Positions 1-6,474 of a stretch of DNA of 8,202 nt are shown in pieces; position 1 is the stretch's first letter, and every line of letters starts with the position of its first letter. Source of the DNA: JBGCDD01 sp045105075 (GTDB taxonomy: Bacteria; Pseudomonadota; Alphaproteobacteria; Rhodobacterales; Rhodobacteraceae). The notes under the pieces were generated by a model. That model was given only the letters and a program-made list of their open reading frames with translations. It searched no databases and had not been told where the DNA came from. The translations under genes and the position numbers were made by a program. The DNA lies in the NCBI GenBank assembly GCA_045105075.1, contig JBGCDD010000200.1:1-8202 (forward strand), read 5' to 3'.

Positions 1-204
1 TTCCCTGCGCAGACGCTCGTTCTCTTTCTCAATGTCCTCGTGCGATCCGGACATCAGATCATCGTGCTGATGCTTTTGGACCCACTTGTTCAACGTCGAA
101 AGACCAACACCCAAATCCGATGAAACCTGTGGCCGCGTTAAGCCGCTGGTGGGTGCGATGCGCACAGCATCACGCCGAAACCCGTCTGTGTACCTCGTTG
201 CCAT
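1..204 (-). CDS. IS3-family transposase OrfA, N-terminal part (continues beyond position 1)
   Basis: The first 68 codons of an IS3-family OrfA are visible. This is the helix-turn-helix protein that binds the terminal repeats and is normally fused by a -1 ribosomal frameshift to the DDE-domain OrfB. The protein begins MATRYTDGFRRDAVRIA and continues with the HTH segment (SGLTRPQVSSDLGVGLSTLNKW, about residues 20-41). At residues 57-68 it enters the leucine-zipper region (EDIEKENERLRRE). That order (FRRDAVRIA, then LGVGLSTLNKWV, then a KENERLR zipper) is characteristic of the family. The start ATG is at 202-204 on the minus strand, with a good Shine-Dalgarno AAGGAG at 212-217 (complement), eight bases before it. 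No stop interrupts the visible part. The frameshift site and the catalytic OrfB would lie to the left and are not seen. Confidence 0.85.
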   Translation of the reverse strand, partial: MATRYTDGFRRDAVRIAPTSGLTRPQVSSDLGVGLSTLNKWVQKHQHDDLMSGSHEDIEKENERLRRE

Positions 205-320
205 TCTTTAGCTCCTTCATAGCAAACATTGCTCGAAAGAGACCGGAACTAATCCGCGACAAGACCACACCAACAATGGCAATTTACGTTACTTGGACCC
301 ATAGGTGCTATTCTCAGACA
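1..320 (-). mobile_element. Partial IS3-family insertion sequence (transposase 5' end and outer terminus)
   Basis: The left edge of the window cuts through an insertion sequence whose transposase OrfA reads leftwards off the window. Upstream of OrfA there is a leader of about 115 bases with no coding content. Read on the minus strand, it begins TGTCTGAGAATAGCACC, which has the 5'-TG typical of IS3-family termini. On that basis I place the outer end near position 320. The second terminus and any 3-4 bp target duplication lie outside the window or cannot be paired, so the boundary is an inference. Whether the element is intact beyond position 1 cannot be seen. Confidence 0.7.
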
Positions 321-675
321 AATTCAAAGCGCCATCTGCCTCAAACCATCTGATGAAGGACAGCCTGGCTTGACTGATGAACTTGCGTCGCAAGCGATGT
401 CACAGCCCGAATTTCCGCCACTAACCATCAGGTCTTTCGCGCCACCGAACGTCCGAGTGGCGATAGGTATTTGAGTGGCGAACGTCGCTGTCAAACCCTG
501 CCGCATGTGTGGCCCACGCCGGCAGCTTGGGATGCCACGTTGTGCCTGACACTTAAGCCAGTCAGCGATATAGGCGGGTTTCTCCACCCGAGAGTGTGAC
601 GGGCCACATGTCGCCGGCAAAGGATGCCTTTATCATTTCGCTAACGAATGTGATCTGGCCATAAGGGCCATATTG
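321..675. other. Intergenic or remnant sequence with no recognisable gene
   Basis: This is about 350 bases between the IS3 terminus and the decayed TetR gene. A 98-codon open frame exists on the minus strand (324-620), but it has no clear ribosome binding site, resembles no family I recognise, and has unusual composition (many Cys, Arg and Ser). Other frames give short stretches that look protein-like, for example a minus-strand segment ending just at the IS boundary (FISQARLSFIRWFEADGALN, about 324-383). These are broken by stops, so a gene interrupted by the IS and then decayed is possible but not demonstrated. Confidence 0.4.
635..651. promoter_or_regulatory. Imperfect palindrome upstream of the TetR remnant (possible old operator)
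   Basis: The sequence CATTTCGCTAACGAATG is an imperfect inverted repeat (CATTTCG and CGAATG around CTAA), about 25 bases upstream of the presumed GTG start of the TetR-family remnant. TetR-family regulators commonly bind such palindromes close to their own start, so this may be the former autoregulatory operator. The match is short and may be chance. Confidence 0.25.
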
Positions 676-1287
676 GTGAACGCGTCCATTAAAGTCAGAA
701 CACACTCCGCCCAAACCCGCAGCAAAGCCCGGATCCAAGCAATCCTGAACGCGGCAACAACATCATTTCTGAGGTCGGCAGTGATGGTTTGAAAATGAAC
801 GCGCTTGCCCAGCGGGCAGGGGTCCCCATTGGGTTTGTCGATCAGTTTTTACCCAAAGAAAAACGCGATGGTGCAAACAACGATGGATGCACTCGGTGAC
901 GATCTGGGTGTACAATTCAAAAACGTTTCCGCGGCCAAAGATGTTGCGAAGCGCTTTGAAGATGCGTTCAAAAGTTACGACAAACTTCTGCGGGATAAAC
1001 CGACCATCAGTGATATCCTGTCATCACGCCAAAGGGACAAGACCCCAAGGGCGCTTGAGCAAAAAGACAGCCGCCGCAATGGCAAGATGTTCTTCAACCT
1101 CGTCGCGCCATTCGTTCCCGATGCGAACAACGAAGCATTCGGTGTCGTGCGTTTTGTAAGCGCGCATCTGAGCGGATCATTGGCCCGTTTGTGCAGCAGG
1201 GTTGGTCGCAAAACAGCTGCGGTTGTGCAAGACCAGTTCATTGCGAGCGTGCAGCGCGATCTGAGTTTCTGCAGGACCGACAAGTAA
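676..1287 (+). pseudogene. Decayed TetR-family transcriptional regulator with several frameshifts
   Basis: Conceptual joining of frames gives a protein of about 200 residues, the usual TetR length. The pieces are a lead-in helix (TRSKARIQAILNAATT, 715-762), an HTH (ISEVGSDGLKMNALAQRAGV, from 765) and then FVDQFLPK-KNAMVQTTMDALGDDLG. This matches the TetR pattern of an AILxAA helix followed by a GVPIGxxYxFFPxKxAMV recognition segment. The C-terminal part (868-1287) reads in one frame and looks like a ligand-binding domain. One base appears lost near 762, taking the frame into a TGA at 790 when unshifted. One base appears gained around 849-858, which restores the first frame. A further loss and gain occurs near 1190-1200 (LCSRVGRK against an expected FVQQVGRK). 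Near 1270 the frame reads FCRTDK where FLQDRQ is expected. The start is probably GTG 676, with no good ribosome binding site. Its former targets are unknown; it need not have controlled the transporter operon. Sequencing error is an alternative explanation for the indels. Confidence 0.7.
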
Positions 1288-1395
1288 CAGACGACCGATC
1301 AGCGGTTCAAATCATGCGCAGATCCGCAACCAGCAAAGGGCATGGTTACTGCCAGCTTGATTTTTTTGCCGCCAATACGTTTTCAGAGCCGGCTG

Positions 1396-1418
1396 ACACT
1401 TTTCCAAGTGTAAACACT
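1396..1418. promoter_or_regulatory. Two overlapping palindromes, candidate operator
   Basis: The 16-base inverted repeat ACACTT-TTCC-AAGTGT (1396-1411) overlaps a second one, AGTGT-AA-ACACT (1407-1418), so the ACACT/AGTGT half-site occurs three times in 23 bases. Nested or reiterated half-sites like this are typical of repressor or activator binding sites. It lies about 300 bases upstream of the binding-protein start, which is far for an operator, and the protein that might bind it is unknown. It could instead belong to the decayed sequence around it. Confidence 0.3.
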
Positions 1419-1652
1419 GCGGCGCCTGCACCGTCGACCTGCTGTGTCCCGCTGAGCGGAAAGTGAGGCATTGGCCCTCGACCAACCACACACCATTGCT
1501 GTCGGCGCGGCGATTGGTGACCGAGGCTTTTTGTCAACCGAGCAACGCGCGGTGTGAGGACGTGGTGTCATTTTAGAGTCCTTGCAATGTAACCAGAAGC
1601 AGCTATCGTCGGCATACACAATCAAGAATAGCGCTGTTTTGGTGCGCAAAAT

Positions 1653-1668
1653 CGCGAGCATTCTCGCG
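1653..1668 (+). promoter_or_regulatory. Perfect inverted repeat in the operon leader
   Basis: CGCGAG-CATT-CTCGCG is a perfect 6-bp stem with a 4-base loop, ending 26 bases before the Shine-Dalgarno of the binding-protein gene. On DNA it could be an operator for a sugar-responsive regulator of the operon. On RNA it could be a small leader hairpin that affects translation or stability. There is no U-tract after it, so it is not a terminator. Confidence 0.35.
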
Positions 1669-1707
1669 GAGGCGTTACGTCGAAAAGCATATCTGGGAGG
1701 AAATAAT

Positions 1708-2841
1708 ATGCACAAATTCAAACGGGCCATTGCGCCTTCGATCGCCGCTGCTGCGATGATGACTGGCGCCGCCTTTGCTGCGCCGAACAAGGTTGAGGGC
1801 CCCGGTTTTGACCCAAGTTGTTTTGCGCCCTGGAATGATGAGATTGGTTATTTTCAGTGGGACAAACGAGAAGGCCCGCACAAGATCGCCATCGTTAACG
1901 GCTTTGTAGGCAACACATGGCGGATCCAGATGATCCAAACCGCCAAAGCCTATGCCTCTCAACCTGATATTGCCGCGCAGATCGAAGACATCAAAGTGGT
2001 GTCCACCGGTACGGACGTCGCGGCGCAATTGGGCGCGATCGAGGATTTCATCAACCAAGGATACGATGCCATTGTGACCATCGCGGTGTCGCCCGAAGGC
2101 TTTGACCGGGTGATCCGTTTGGCCGACCGCAACGACGTGGTCCTGGTGCCTTTCGACAACGTGCTCGACACCGACAAGGTGATGCAGGTCAACAAGGACC
2201 AGCTCGAGATGGGGCGCATGTATGGTCGTTGGCTTCTGGACCAGTTCGGCGACAAGTCCAGCGGCAAAATTCTTGAGGTGCGTGGCTTGCCGGGCAACTC
2301 GGTTGATCGCGACCGCAACATCGGTTTCCACGAAGTGATGGATGCGTCCGGTGGCGATTGGGACATCGTTGAAGTCGTTGGCAACTGGGATGATGGCACC
2401 GCGCAAAAAGTCACCGCGGACGCCATCGCTGTGCACAGCCAATTTGACGGCGTGGTGGTTCAAGGCGGCACCACGGGGGCTGTGCGGGCCATGCTGGATG
2501 CCGGCCACCCAATGGTGCCTTTGGCGGGTGAAGCCGAAAACGGGTTCCGCAAAATTCTGGCGGAACAGGCCGAAAACGGGCTCAAGGCTATTTCCATCGG
2601 TCAATCGCCCGGCATGGTTTCGGTCGCGATGAAGGCGGCGCTGTCGGCGCTTGATGGCAATGTCATGCCACAGCTGATCTCGATCCCGATCCCGTCCACG
2701 CGTTATGACGAACTGGAAGCGGGCAAGAACTATTGGCCTGACGTGACGGAGAACTTCTTTACCGTCAACGAATTCCCGGCCTGTGGTGTGAACATCACCG
2801 CACGGGAGATCATGACCAACGACGCGGAAAACTCCAAGTAA
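1708..2841 (+). CDS. Periplasmic sugar-binding protein of a ribose-type (CUT2) ABC transporter
   Basis: This 377-aa secreted receptor binds a monosaccharide-like ligand in the periplasm and delivers it to the membrane complex encoded just downstream. Residues 1-24 form a signal peptide (basic MHKFKR, an Ala-rich core, AxA cleavage after AAFA). From about residue 58 (HKIAIVNGFVGNTWRIQMIQ) the sequence follows the periplasmic-binding-protein type 1 (Peripla_BP_4/RbsB-like) fold. Typical elements are GYDAIV (118-123), VVLVPFDN (144-151), the second-domain strand ILEVRGLPGNSVDRDRNIGF (188-207) and FDGVVVQGG (246-254). Residues 25-57 are an extension, longer than in E. coli RbsB. The mature protein has exactly two cysteines, C38 and C359. 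I chose the ATG at 1708 rather than the ATG at 1582 because GGGAGG (1695-1700) is correctly spaced and the signal peptide starts there. The ligand cannot be named from sequence. Confidence 0.92.
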   Translation: MHKFKRAIAPSIAAAAMMTGAAFAAPNKVEGPGFDPSCFAPWNDEIGYFQWDKREGPHKIAIVNGFVGNTWRIQMIQTAKAYASQPDIAAQIEDIKVVSTGTDVAAQLGAIEDFINQGYDAIVTIAVSPEGFDRVIRLADRNDVVLVPFDNVLDTDKVMQVNKDQLEMGRMYGRWLLDQFGDKSSGKILEVRGLPGNSVDRDRNIGFHEVMDASGGDWDIVEVVGNWDDGTAQKVTADAIAVHSQFDGVVVQGGTTGAVRAMLDAGHPMVPLAGEAENGFRKILAEQAENGLKAISIGQSPGMVSVAMKAALSALDGNVMPQLISIPIPSTRYDELEAGKNYWPDVTENFFTVNEFPACGVNITAREIMTNDAENSK

Positions 2842-2851
2842 CTCGATCTTG

Positions 2852-2879
2852 CGCCGCCGGGTATTTTGATCCGGCGGCG
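2852..2879 (+). terminator. Strong intergenic hairpin between binding-protein and ATPase genes
   Basis: CGCCGCCGG (2852-2860) and CCGGCGGCG (2871-2879) form a perfect 9-bp GC stem around a 10-base loop, 10 bases after the binding-protein stop codon. The following bases (TGTCTTTATCC) are only mildly U-rich. It may therefore act as a partial terminator or as a 3' stabiliser protecting the binding-protein message. This arrangement is common in ABC operons, where the receptor is needed in excess over the membrane complex. Confidence 0.6.
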
Positions 2880-2912
2880 TGTCTTTATCCTTTCGAGAAA
2901 TTTGGGAATTCC

Positions 2913-4448
2913 ATGTCGACGACGCTAAGCGATAGCGCGCAGGCGCATGTTCAACTTGCAGGAATAACAAAGCGGTATGGCGGCGTTACGGCGCTGGATA
3001 CCATCGACTTTTCCTGTGATCGCGGCTCGGTTCACGCCGTACTCGGGGAAAACGGCGCGGGTAAATCCACGCTGATCAAGGTTATTTCGGGCGTGGTGCA
3101 GCCGGATGAGGGCGAAATGCGCCTCAATGGCACTCCGGTTCAATTCTCGCATCCCGCTGCCGCGAACGCCAAAGGCATTGTTTGTATCTTTCAGGAACTT
3201 TCGTTGTTGTCGGACTTGTCAGTTGCCGACAACATTTCCATCGCGGATCCACCACGCAAATTTGGTCTGATTGACCGCAAAGCGCAACGATTGCGCGCCG
3301 AAGAGCTTTTGGCCCGCATCGGGTGTGAAGACGTCAATCCGCTGTCGCGTGTGCGCGATTTGCCCCTGTCGCGGCGCCAAATGGTCGAGATTGCCAAAGC
3401 CCTGGCCAAAGACCCCAGCGTGCTGATTCTGGACGAGGCGACCTCGGCACTGACAGCGGCCGATGTGGATACGGTTTTTGAAATTCTGCGCCGGTTGCGC
3501 GATGACGGCATATCGATCCTGACGATTTCACACAGAATGCACGAAATCGAAGCCATTGCTGACATGTGCTCGGTTTTTCGCAACGGTCAGCACATCGAAA
3601 CCTTTGCGCAGGGCGCGCGCTCGGAAAGCGACATTGTTCAAATGATGATCGGTCGCGAGATCACAGCGCAATTCCCCCCCAAACCACCACCGCCTGAGGC
3701 CGCCGCCCCGATGCTGCAGCTCAAGGACTATTCTTGGGAAGACCGGCTGAAATCGATCAGCCTGTCGGTGGGTGCAGGCGAGATTGTCGGCCTTGGTGGG
3801 CTTGATGGGCAAGGGCAAAAGGAGTTGTTGCTGGGCCTTTTTGGTGTGCTCAAAGGGACCAGCGGCCAAATCACCGTCCAGGGCAAGGATGTTGAAATCC
3901 GCTCGCCCAAAGAGGCAAAGAAGGCTGGCATTGACCTTGCGCTGATCCCCGAAGATCGCAAGACCGAAGGGCTGATGTTGCCGATGTCGATCGCAGACAA
4001 TCTGACAATCGCATCGCTGCAGCGCCTCTCGCGCGGGCCGTTTGTGGATGCCAGCGCGCTCAGCGCGGCGGTCGAGGATGGCATCCAGCGCATGCAGATC
4101 AAAGTAGGGTCAACATCCGATCCCGTTTCGACTCTGTCCGGTGGTAATCAGCAAAAAGTGGTCATTGCCAAATGGTTGATGACCGATCCGAAAATTGTGC
4201 TCTTGAACGACCCCACACGTGGGATCGATGTTGGCACCAAGCAGGAAATCTATCGCCTTTTGCGCGACTTGGCCGAAACTGGAGCGTCAATCATCTATTA
4301 TTCAACGGATTACGAAGAGCTGATCGGCTGCTGCGACAGGGTCGCTGTTATGTATGATGGGGAAATCGTGCGCGAGCTGCAGGGCGATGACATAAACGAG
4401 CGCAATATCATCGCATCAGCGCTCAAGATGGGCGAGGCTGCGGAATGA
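2913..4448 (+). CDS. Two-domain sugar ABC transporter ATPase (RbsA/MglA type)
   Basis: This 511-aa cytoplasmic ATPase energises sugar import and carries two fused nucleotide-binding domains. Domain 1 has Walker A GENGAGKST (45-53), Q-loop Q94, an atypical signature LSRRQ (152-156), Walker B LILDEATSAL (171-180, E175) and switch H207. A proline-rich linker (255-261) leads to domain 2. Domain 2 has a degenerate P-loop (GGLDGQGQKE, 295-304, no GKS/T), a canonical signature LSGGNQQ (408-414) and an altered Walker B, LLNDPTRGID (430-439). There N and D replace the usual D and E, and STD stands where the switch His would be. A degenerate second P-loop is normal in this family, so one composite site (domain 1 Walker A with domain 2 signature) is expected to hydrolyse ATP. 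The start ATG has only a weak upstream GGGAA. The stop overlaps the next gene by 4 bp (ATGA), indicating translational coupling. Confidence 0.93.
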   Translation: MSTTLSDSAQAHVQLAGITKRYGGVTALDTIDFSCDRGSVHAVLGENGAGKSTLIKVISGVVQPDEGEMRLNGTPVQFSHPAAANAKGIVCIFQELSLLSDLSVADNISIADPPRKFGLIDRKAQRLRAEELLARIGCEDVNPLSRVRDLPLSRRQMVEIAKALAKDPSVLILDEATSALTAADVDTVFEILRRLRDDGISILTISHRMHEIEAIADMCSVFRNGQHIETFAQGARSESDIVQMMIGREITAQFPPKPPPPEAAAPMLQLKDYSWEDRLKSISLSVGAGEIVGLGGLDGQGQKELLLGLFGVLKGTSGQITVQGKDVEIRSPKEAKKAGIDLALIPEDRKTEGLMLPMSIADNLTIASLQRLSRGPFVDASALSAAVEDGIQRMQIKVGSTSDPVSTLSGGNQQKVVIAKWLMTDPKIVLLNDPTRGIDVGTKQEIYRLLRDLAETGASIIYYSTDYEELIGCCDRVAVMYDGEIVRELQGDDINERNIIASALKMGEAAE

Positions 4449-5485
4449 AAGACCTAAAGCTTCGGATGTCTCAGAACGCGCCGGTGCTGACGGCACTGCT
4501 GATTTTTGTGCTGTTTTACGTGTTTTACAACATGAACCACCCGCGCGGATTTTCCGTTGCCGTGCTCATTCAAAACTCGAACGAAGTCTTTGCGCTTGCC
4601 ATGGTGGCGATGGCGCAAACGGTGCCGGTGCTGCTGGGTGGGTTGGACTTGTCCGTCGGCGCGATCATGACACTGGTCAACACAATCGCCAGTCATTTGC
4701 TAAACGGCAGCCCGTTTGAAATCGCCATTGGGATGATCGTAAGCCTTGCGGCGGGCGCGGCCTGTGGTTTCGTCAACGGATGCATTGTTGTTTACGGTCG
4801 CATTCAACCGATCATCGCAACCTTAGCAACAGGCGCTATTTTCCTGGGCCTGGCCCTGTTTTTGCGCCCCTCGCCGGGGGGCAATGTAGATGGCGATCTG
4901 TCTTGGGCCGCAACCAACGACCTTTACGAGATCGGCGCCACTTACGGGTTTGCCCAAGATGGAGAAGCGGCGTGGTTCCAGCTGATTTCGTGGATCCCCG
5001 TGCCCCTGGTTTTGCTTGTTGTGGTGGCGGTTTTTGTCTGGCTTCCCTTCGCGCGATCGGTCACCGGGCGCACAGTCTATGCCATCGGGTCCGGTGAAGG
5101 TGCGGCCTATATGTCTGGCCTTTCGATTGACCGGGCCAAAATTGCTGCGTTCACGCTTGGTGGGTTCTTTGCGGGCGTTGGTGGGCTTTACCTCACATTG
5201 CAAACTTCGTCCGGCAATGCAGATATCCCGCAGGCGGGGGCGTACACGCTGAACTCGATAGCCGCCGTTGTGATCGGTGGAACGTCGTTGCTCGGCGGCA
5301 TCGGAACCGCCATAGGGTCAATCATCGGCGCTCTGATCCTGCGCACCATCTCGTTTAACTTTCGGATTTTCGACATTGATCCGCTGATGCAGCCGTTGTT
5401 CGAAGGCGTGGTTCTGCTGGCCGCAGTCAGTCTGGGCGCGTTCAGGGTTCTGAGGGTCAAAAACACGCTGGATCTGTTCCGATGA
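4445..5485 (+). CDS. Sugar ABC transporter permease, RbsC-like, first subunit
   Basis: This 346-aa inner-membrane subunit is a BPD_transp_2-type permease that forms half of the translocation pore. Hydrophobic segments lie at about 13-29, 48-66, 92-117, 122-141, 181-201, 232-252, 270-299 and 317-335. The family motif GGLDLSVGAIM is at 65-75. A cytoplasmic coupling region with the consensus AIGSGEGAAYMSGLS is at 213-227. The conserved AAVVIGGTSLLGG is at 273-285. A loop of about 40 residues (140-180, PSPGGNVDGDLSW...) between membrane segments is probably periplasmic and may face the binding protein. The gene starts inside the ATPase stop (ATGA) and ends inside the start of the second permease in the same way, so the three are translationally coupled. 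Its sequence differs clearly from the next permease, which suggests a heterodimer. Confidence 0.9.
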   Translation: MKDLKLRMSQNAPVLTALLIFVLFYVFYNMNHPRGFSVAVLIQNSNEVFALAMVAMAQTVPVLLGGLDLSVGAIMTLVNTIASHLLNGSPFEIAIGMIVSLAAGAACGFVNGCIVVYGRIQPIIATLATGAIFLGLALFLRPSPGGNVDGDLSWAATNDLYEIGATYGFAQDGEAAWFQLISWIPVPLVLLVVVAVFVWLPFARSVTGRTVYAIGSGEGAAYMSGLSIDRAKIAAFTLGGFFAGVGGLYLTLQTSSGNADIPQAGAYTLNSIAAVVIGGTSLLGGIGTAIGSIIGALILRTISFNFRIFDIDPLMQPLFEGVVLLAAVSLGAFRVLRVKNTLDLFR

Positions 5486-6462
5486 CGGTTTCATCTGCTG
5501 AAAACGCCCGGCCCCGCTTTAAGTTGAGCGAAGACAACAAGCCCATTGTCCTCTCTGCTTGTTTTATCCTCGTTATCCTTGCTGTTGGCACGGCCTATAC
5601 GCTGACGACCCAAGGCACCGCGACCCTGCTGTCGCCCGAATACCTGTTGCAGCAGCTTCAGGTCGGCGCGTTTCTGGGCATTGCGGCCGCCGGTATGATG
5701 CTGGTCATTCTGCTTGGGCATATCGATCTGTCCATTCCCTGGACCATCGCTGCTGGCGCGATGATGGCGACAACTGTGGGCGGTCCCATGGCGATCCCTG
5801 TGGGGTTGGGCGTCGGGTTGCTGGTCGGGCTTGTGAACGGTCTGGGGGTCGCCTATCTGCGCATTCCGTCCATGATCTTTACGCTGGGCGTCAACGCGGT
5901 GATGCGCGGGCTGATGGTGGCCCATACGGGCGGTTTTGCGCCCCAAACTGCGGCGACCGACCTGATGCAATACCTGGCGGTGGGCAAGATCCTGGGGATC
6001 CCTGTTGCCCTGCTGGTCTGGGCCGCCGTGTCCATTTGTGTGATGTTGCTGTTGCAACGAACTGCCGTGGGCAAAAGCATCTATGCGATCGGAAACAAAG
6101 AAGCTGCGGCCTATCTGGCTGGTGTGCCCACCAAATGGGTGATTGTCTGTGCGTTCTGCCTGTGTGGCATGCTGGCTGGTCTGTCTGGAACGCTTTTGGC
6201 CGGATACTCGACCAAGGCCTATCAAGGCATGGGAGACGCCTATCTGCTGCCCGCCATCGCCGCCGTGGTGATCGGTGGCACGCATATTCTGGGGGGGCGG
6301 GGCAGATATCTGGGCACGCTCGTTGGCGTTATCCTGATCGTTTTGCTGAACTCGGTTCTGTCGATCATGCAAATGCCGGAATCCGGTCGCCAGATCATCT
6401 ATGGAAGCGTGATCATCGTCATGCTTTTGGTCTATGGCCGCGGTCAAAGGGTCACAAGTTAG
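5482..6462 (+). CDS. Sugar ABC transporter permease, RbsC-like, second subunit
   Basis: This 326-aa inner-membrane protein is from the same permease family as its neighbour and is the likely partner in a heterodimeric pore. It has a cytoplasmic N-terminus of about 20 residues, then hydrophobic segments at about 22-43, 63-79, 87-99, 104-124, 130-148, 170-191, 218-241, 254-270, 276-297 and 305-317. The motif equivalent to GGxDLSVG reads GHIDLSIPWTIAAGAM (79-94), a divergent form. The coupling loop AIGNKEAAAYLAGV is at 202-215 and AAVVIGGTHILGGRG at 260-274. Its start overlaps the previous stop (ATGA, 5482-5485). A run of seven G at 6291-6297 encodes the GGR segment and leaves the frame intact. 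The lactonase gene begins 12 bases after its stop. Confidence 0.9.
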   Translation: MTVSSAENARPRFKLSEDNKPIVLSACFILVILAVGTAYTLTTQGTATLLSPEYLLQQLQVGAFLGIAAAGMMLVILLGHIDLSIPWTIAAGAMMATTVGGPMAIPVGLGVGLLVGLVNGLGVAYLRIPSMIFTLGVNAVMRGLMVAHTGGFAPQTAATDLMQYLAVGKILGIPVALLVWAAVSICVMLLLQRTAVGKSIYAIGNKEAAAYLAGVPTKWVIVCAFCLCGMLAGLSGTLLAGYSTKAYQGMGDAYLLPAIAAVVIGGTHILGGRGRYLGTLVGVILIVLLNSVLSIMQMPESGRQIIYGSVIIVMLLVYGRGQRVTS

Positions 6463-6474
6463 GGAAAACAGCAC

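Larger units (their letters stand above)
1288..1707. other. Upstream region of the transporter operon, no intact gene
   Basis: These 420 bases separate the TetR remnant from the binding-protein gene. Short open frames run through both strands, but none has a convincing start, ribosome binding site or family resemblance. One 30-codon plus-strand stretch (about 1461-1557, containing TIAVGAAIGDRGFLSTEQRA) looks protein-like and could be a gene scrap. The operon promoter should lie in this region, and three palindromes listed separately are its most obvious structures. A weak sigma-70-like pair (TTGCAA 1582-1587 and TATCGT 1604-1609, spacer 16) was not convincing enough to annotate. Confidence 0.5.

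Noticed and set aside
656..670. TGGCC-ATAAG-GGCCA inverted repeat before the TetR remnant as a terminator or operator
   Set aside because: The stem is only 5 bp with no U-tract and no repeated half-sites nearby; it is too short to support a call.
1582..1707. Upstream ATG at 1582 extending the binding protein by 42 residues, and the weak promoter-like pair TTGCAA/TATCGT at 1582-1609
   Set aside because: The extension would bury the signal peptide and lacks a Shine-Dalgarno, while ATG 1708 has GGGAGG and a proper leader. The promoter pair matches consensus too poorly to annotate.
1675..2970. 431-codon open frame on the minus strand, antisense to the binding-protein gene
   Set aside because: It is a composition shadow of a GC-biased plus-strand gene. 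It is rich in His and Arg, lacks a ribosome binding site and family motifs, and the plus-strand product is clearly real.
3674..3680. Seven-C run in the ATPase linker, and a seven-G run at 6291-6297 in the second permease, as possible phase-variable tracts
   Set aside because: Seven-base runs are common by chance in GC-rich coding sequence, both frames are intact, and transporter genes of this kind are not known to me as phase-variable.
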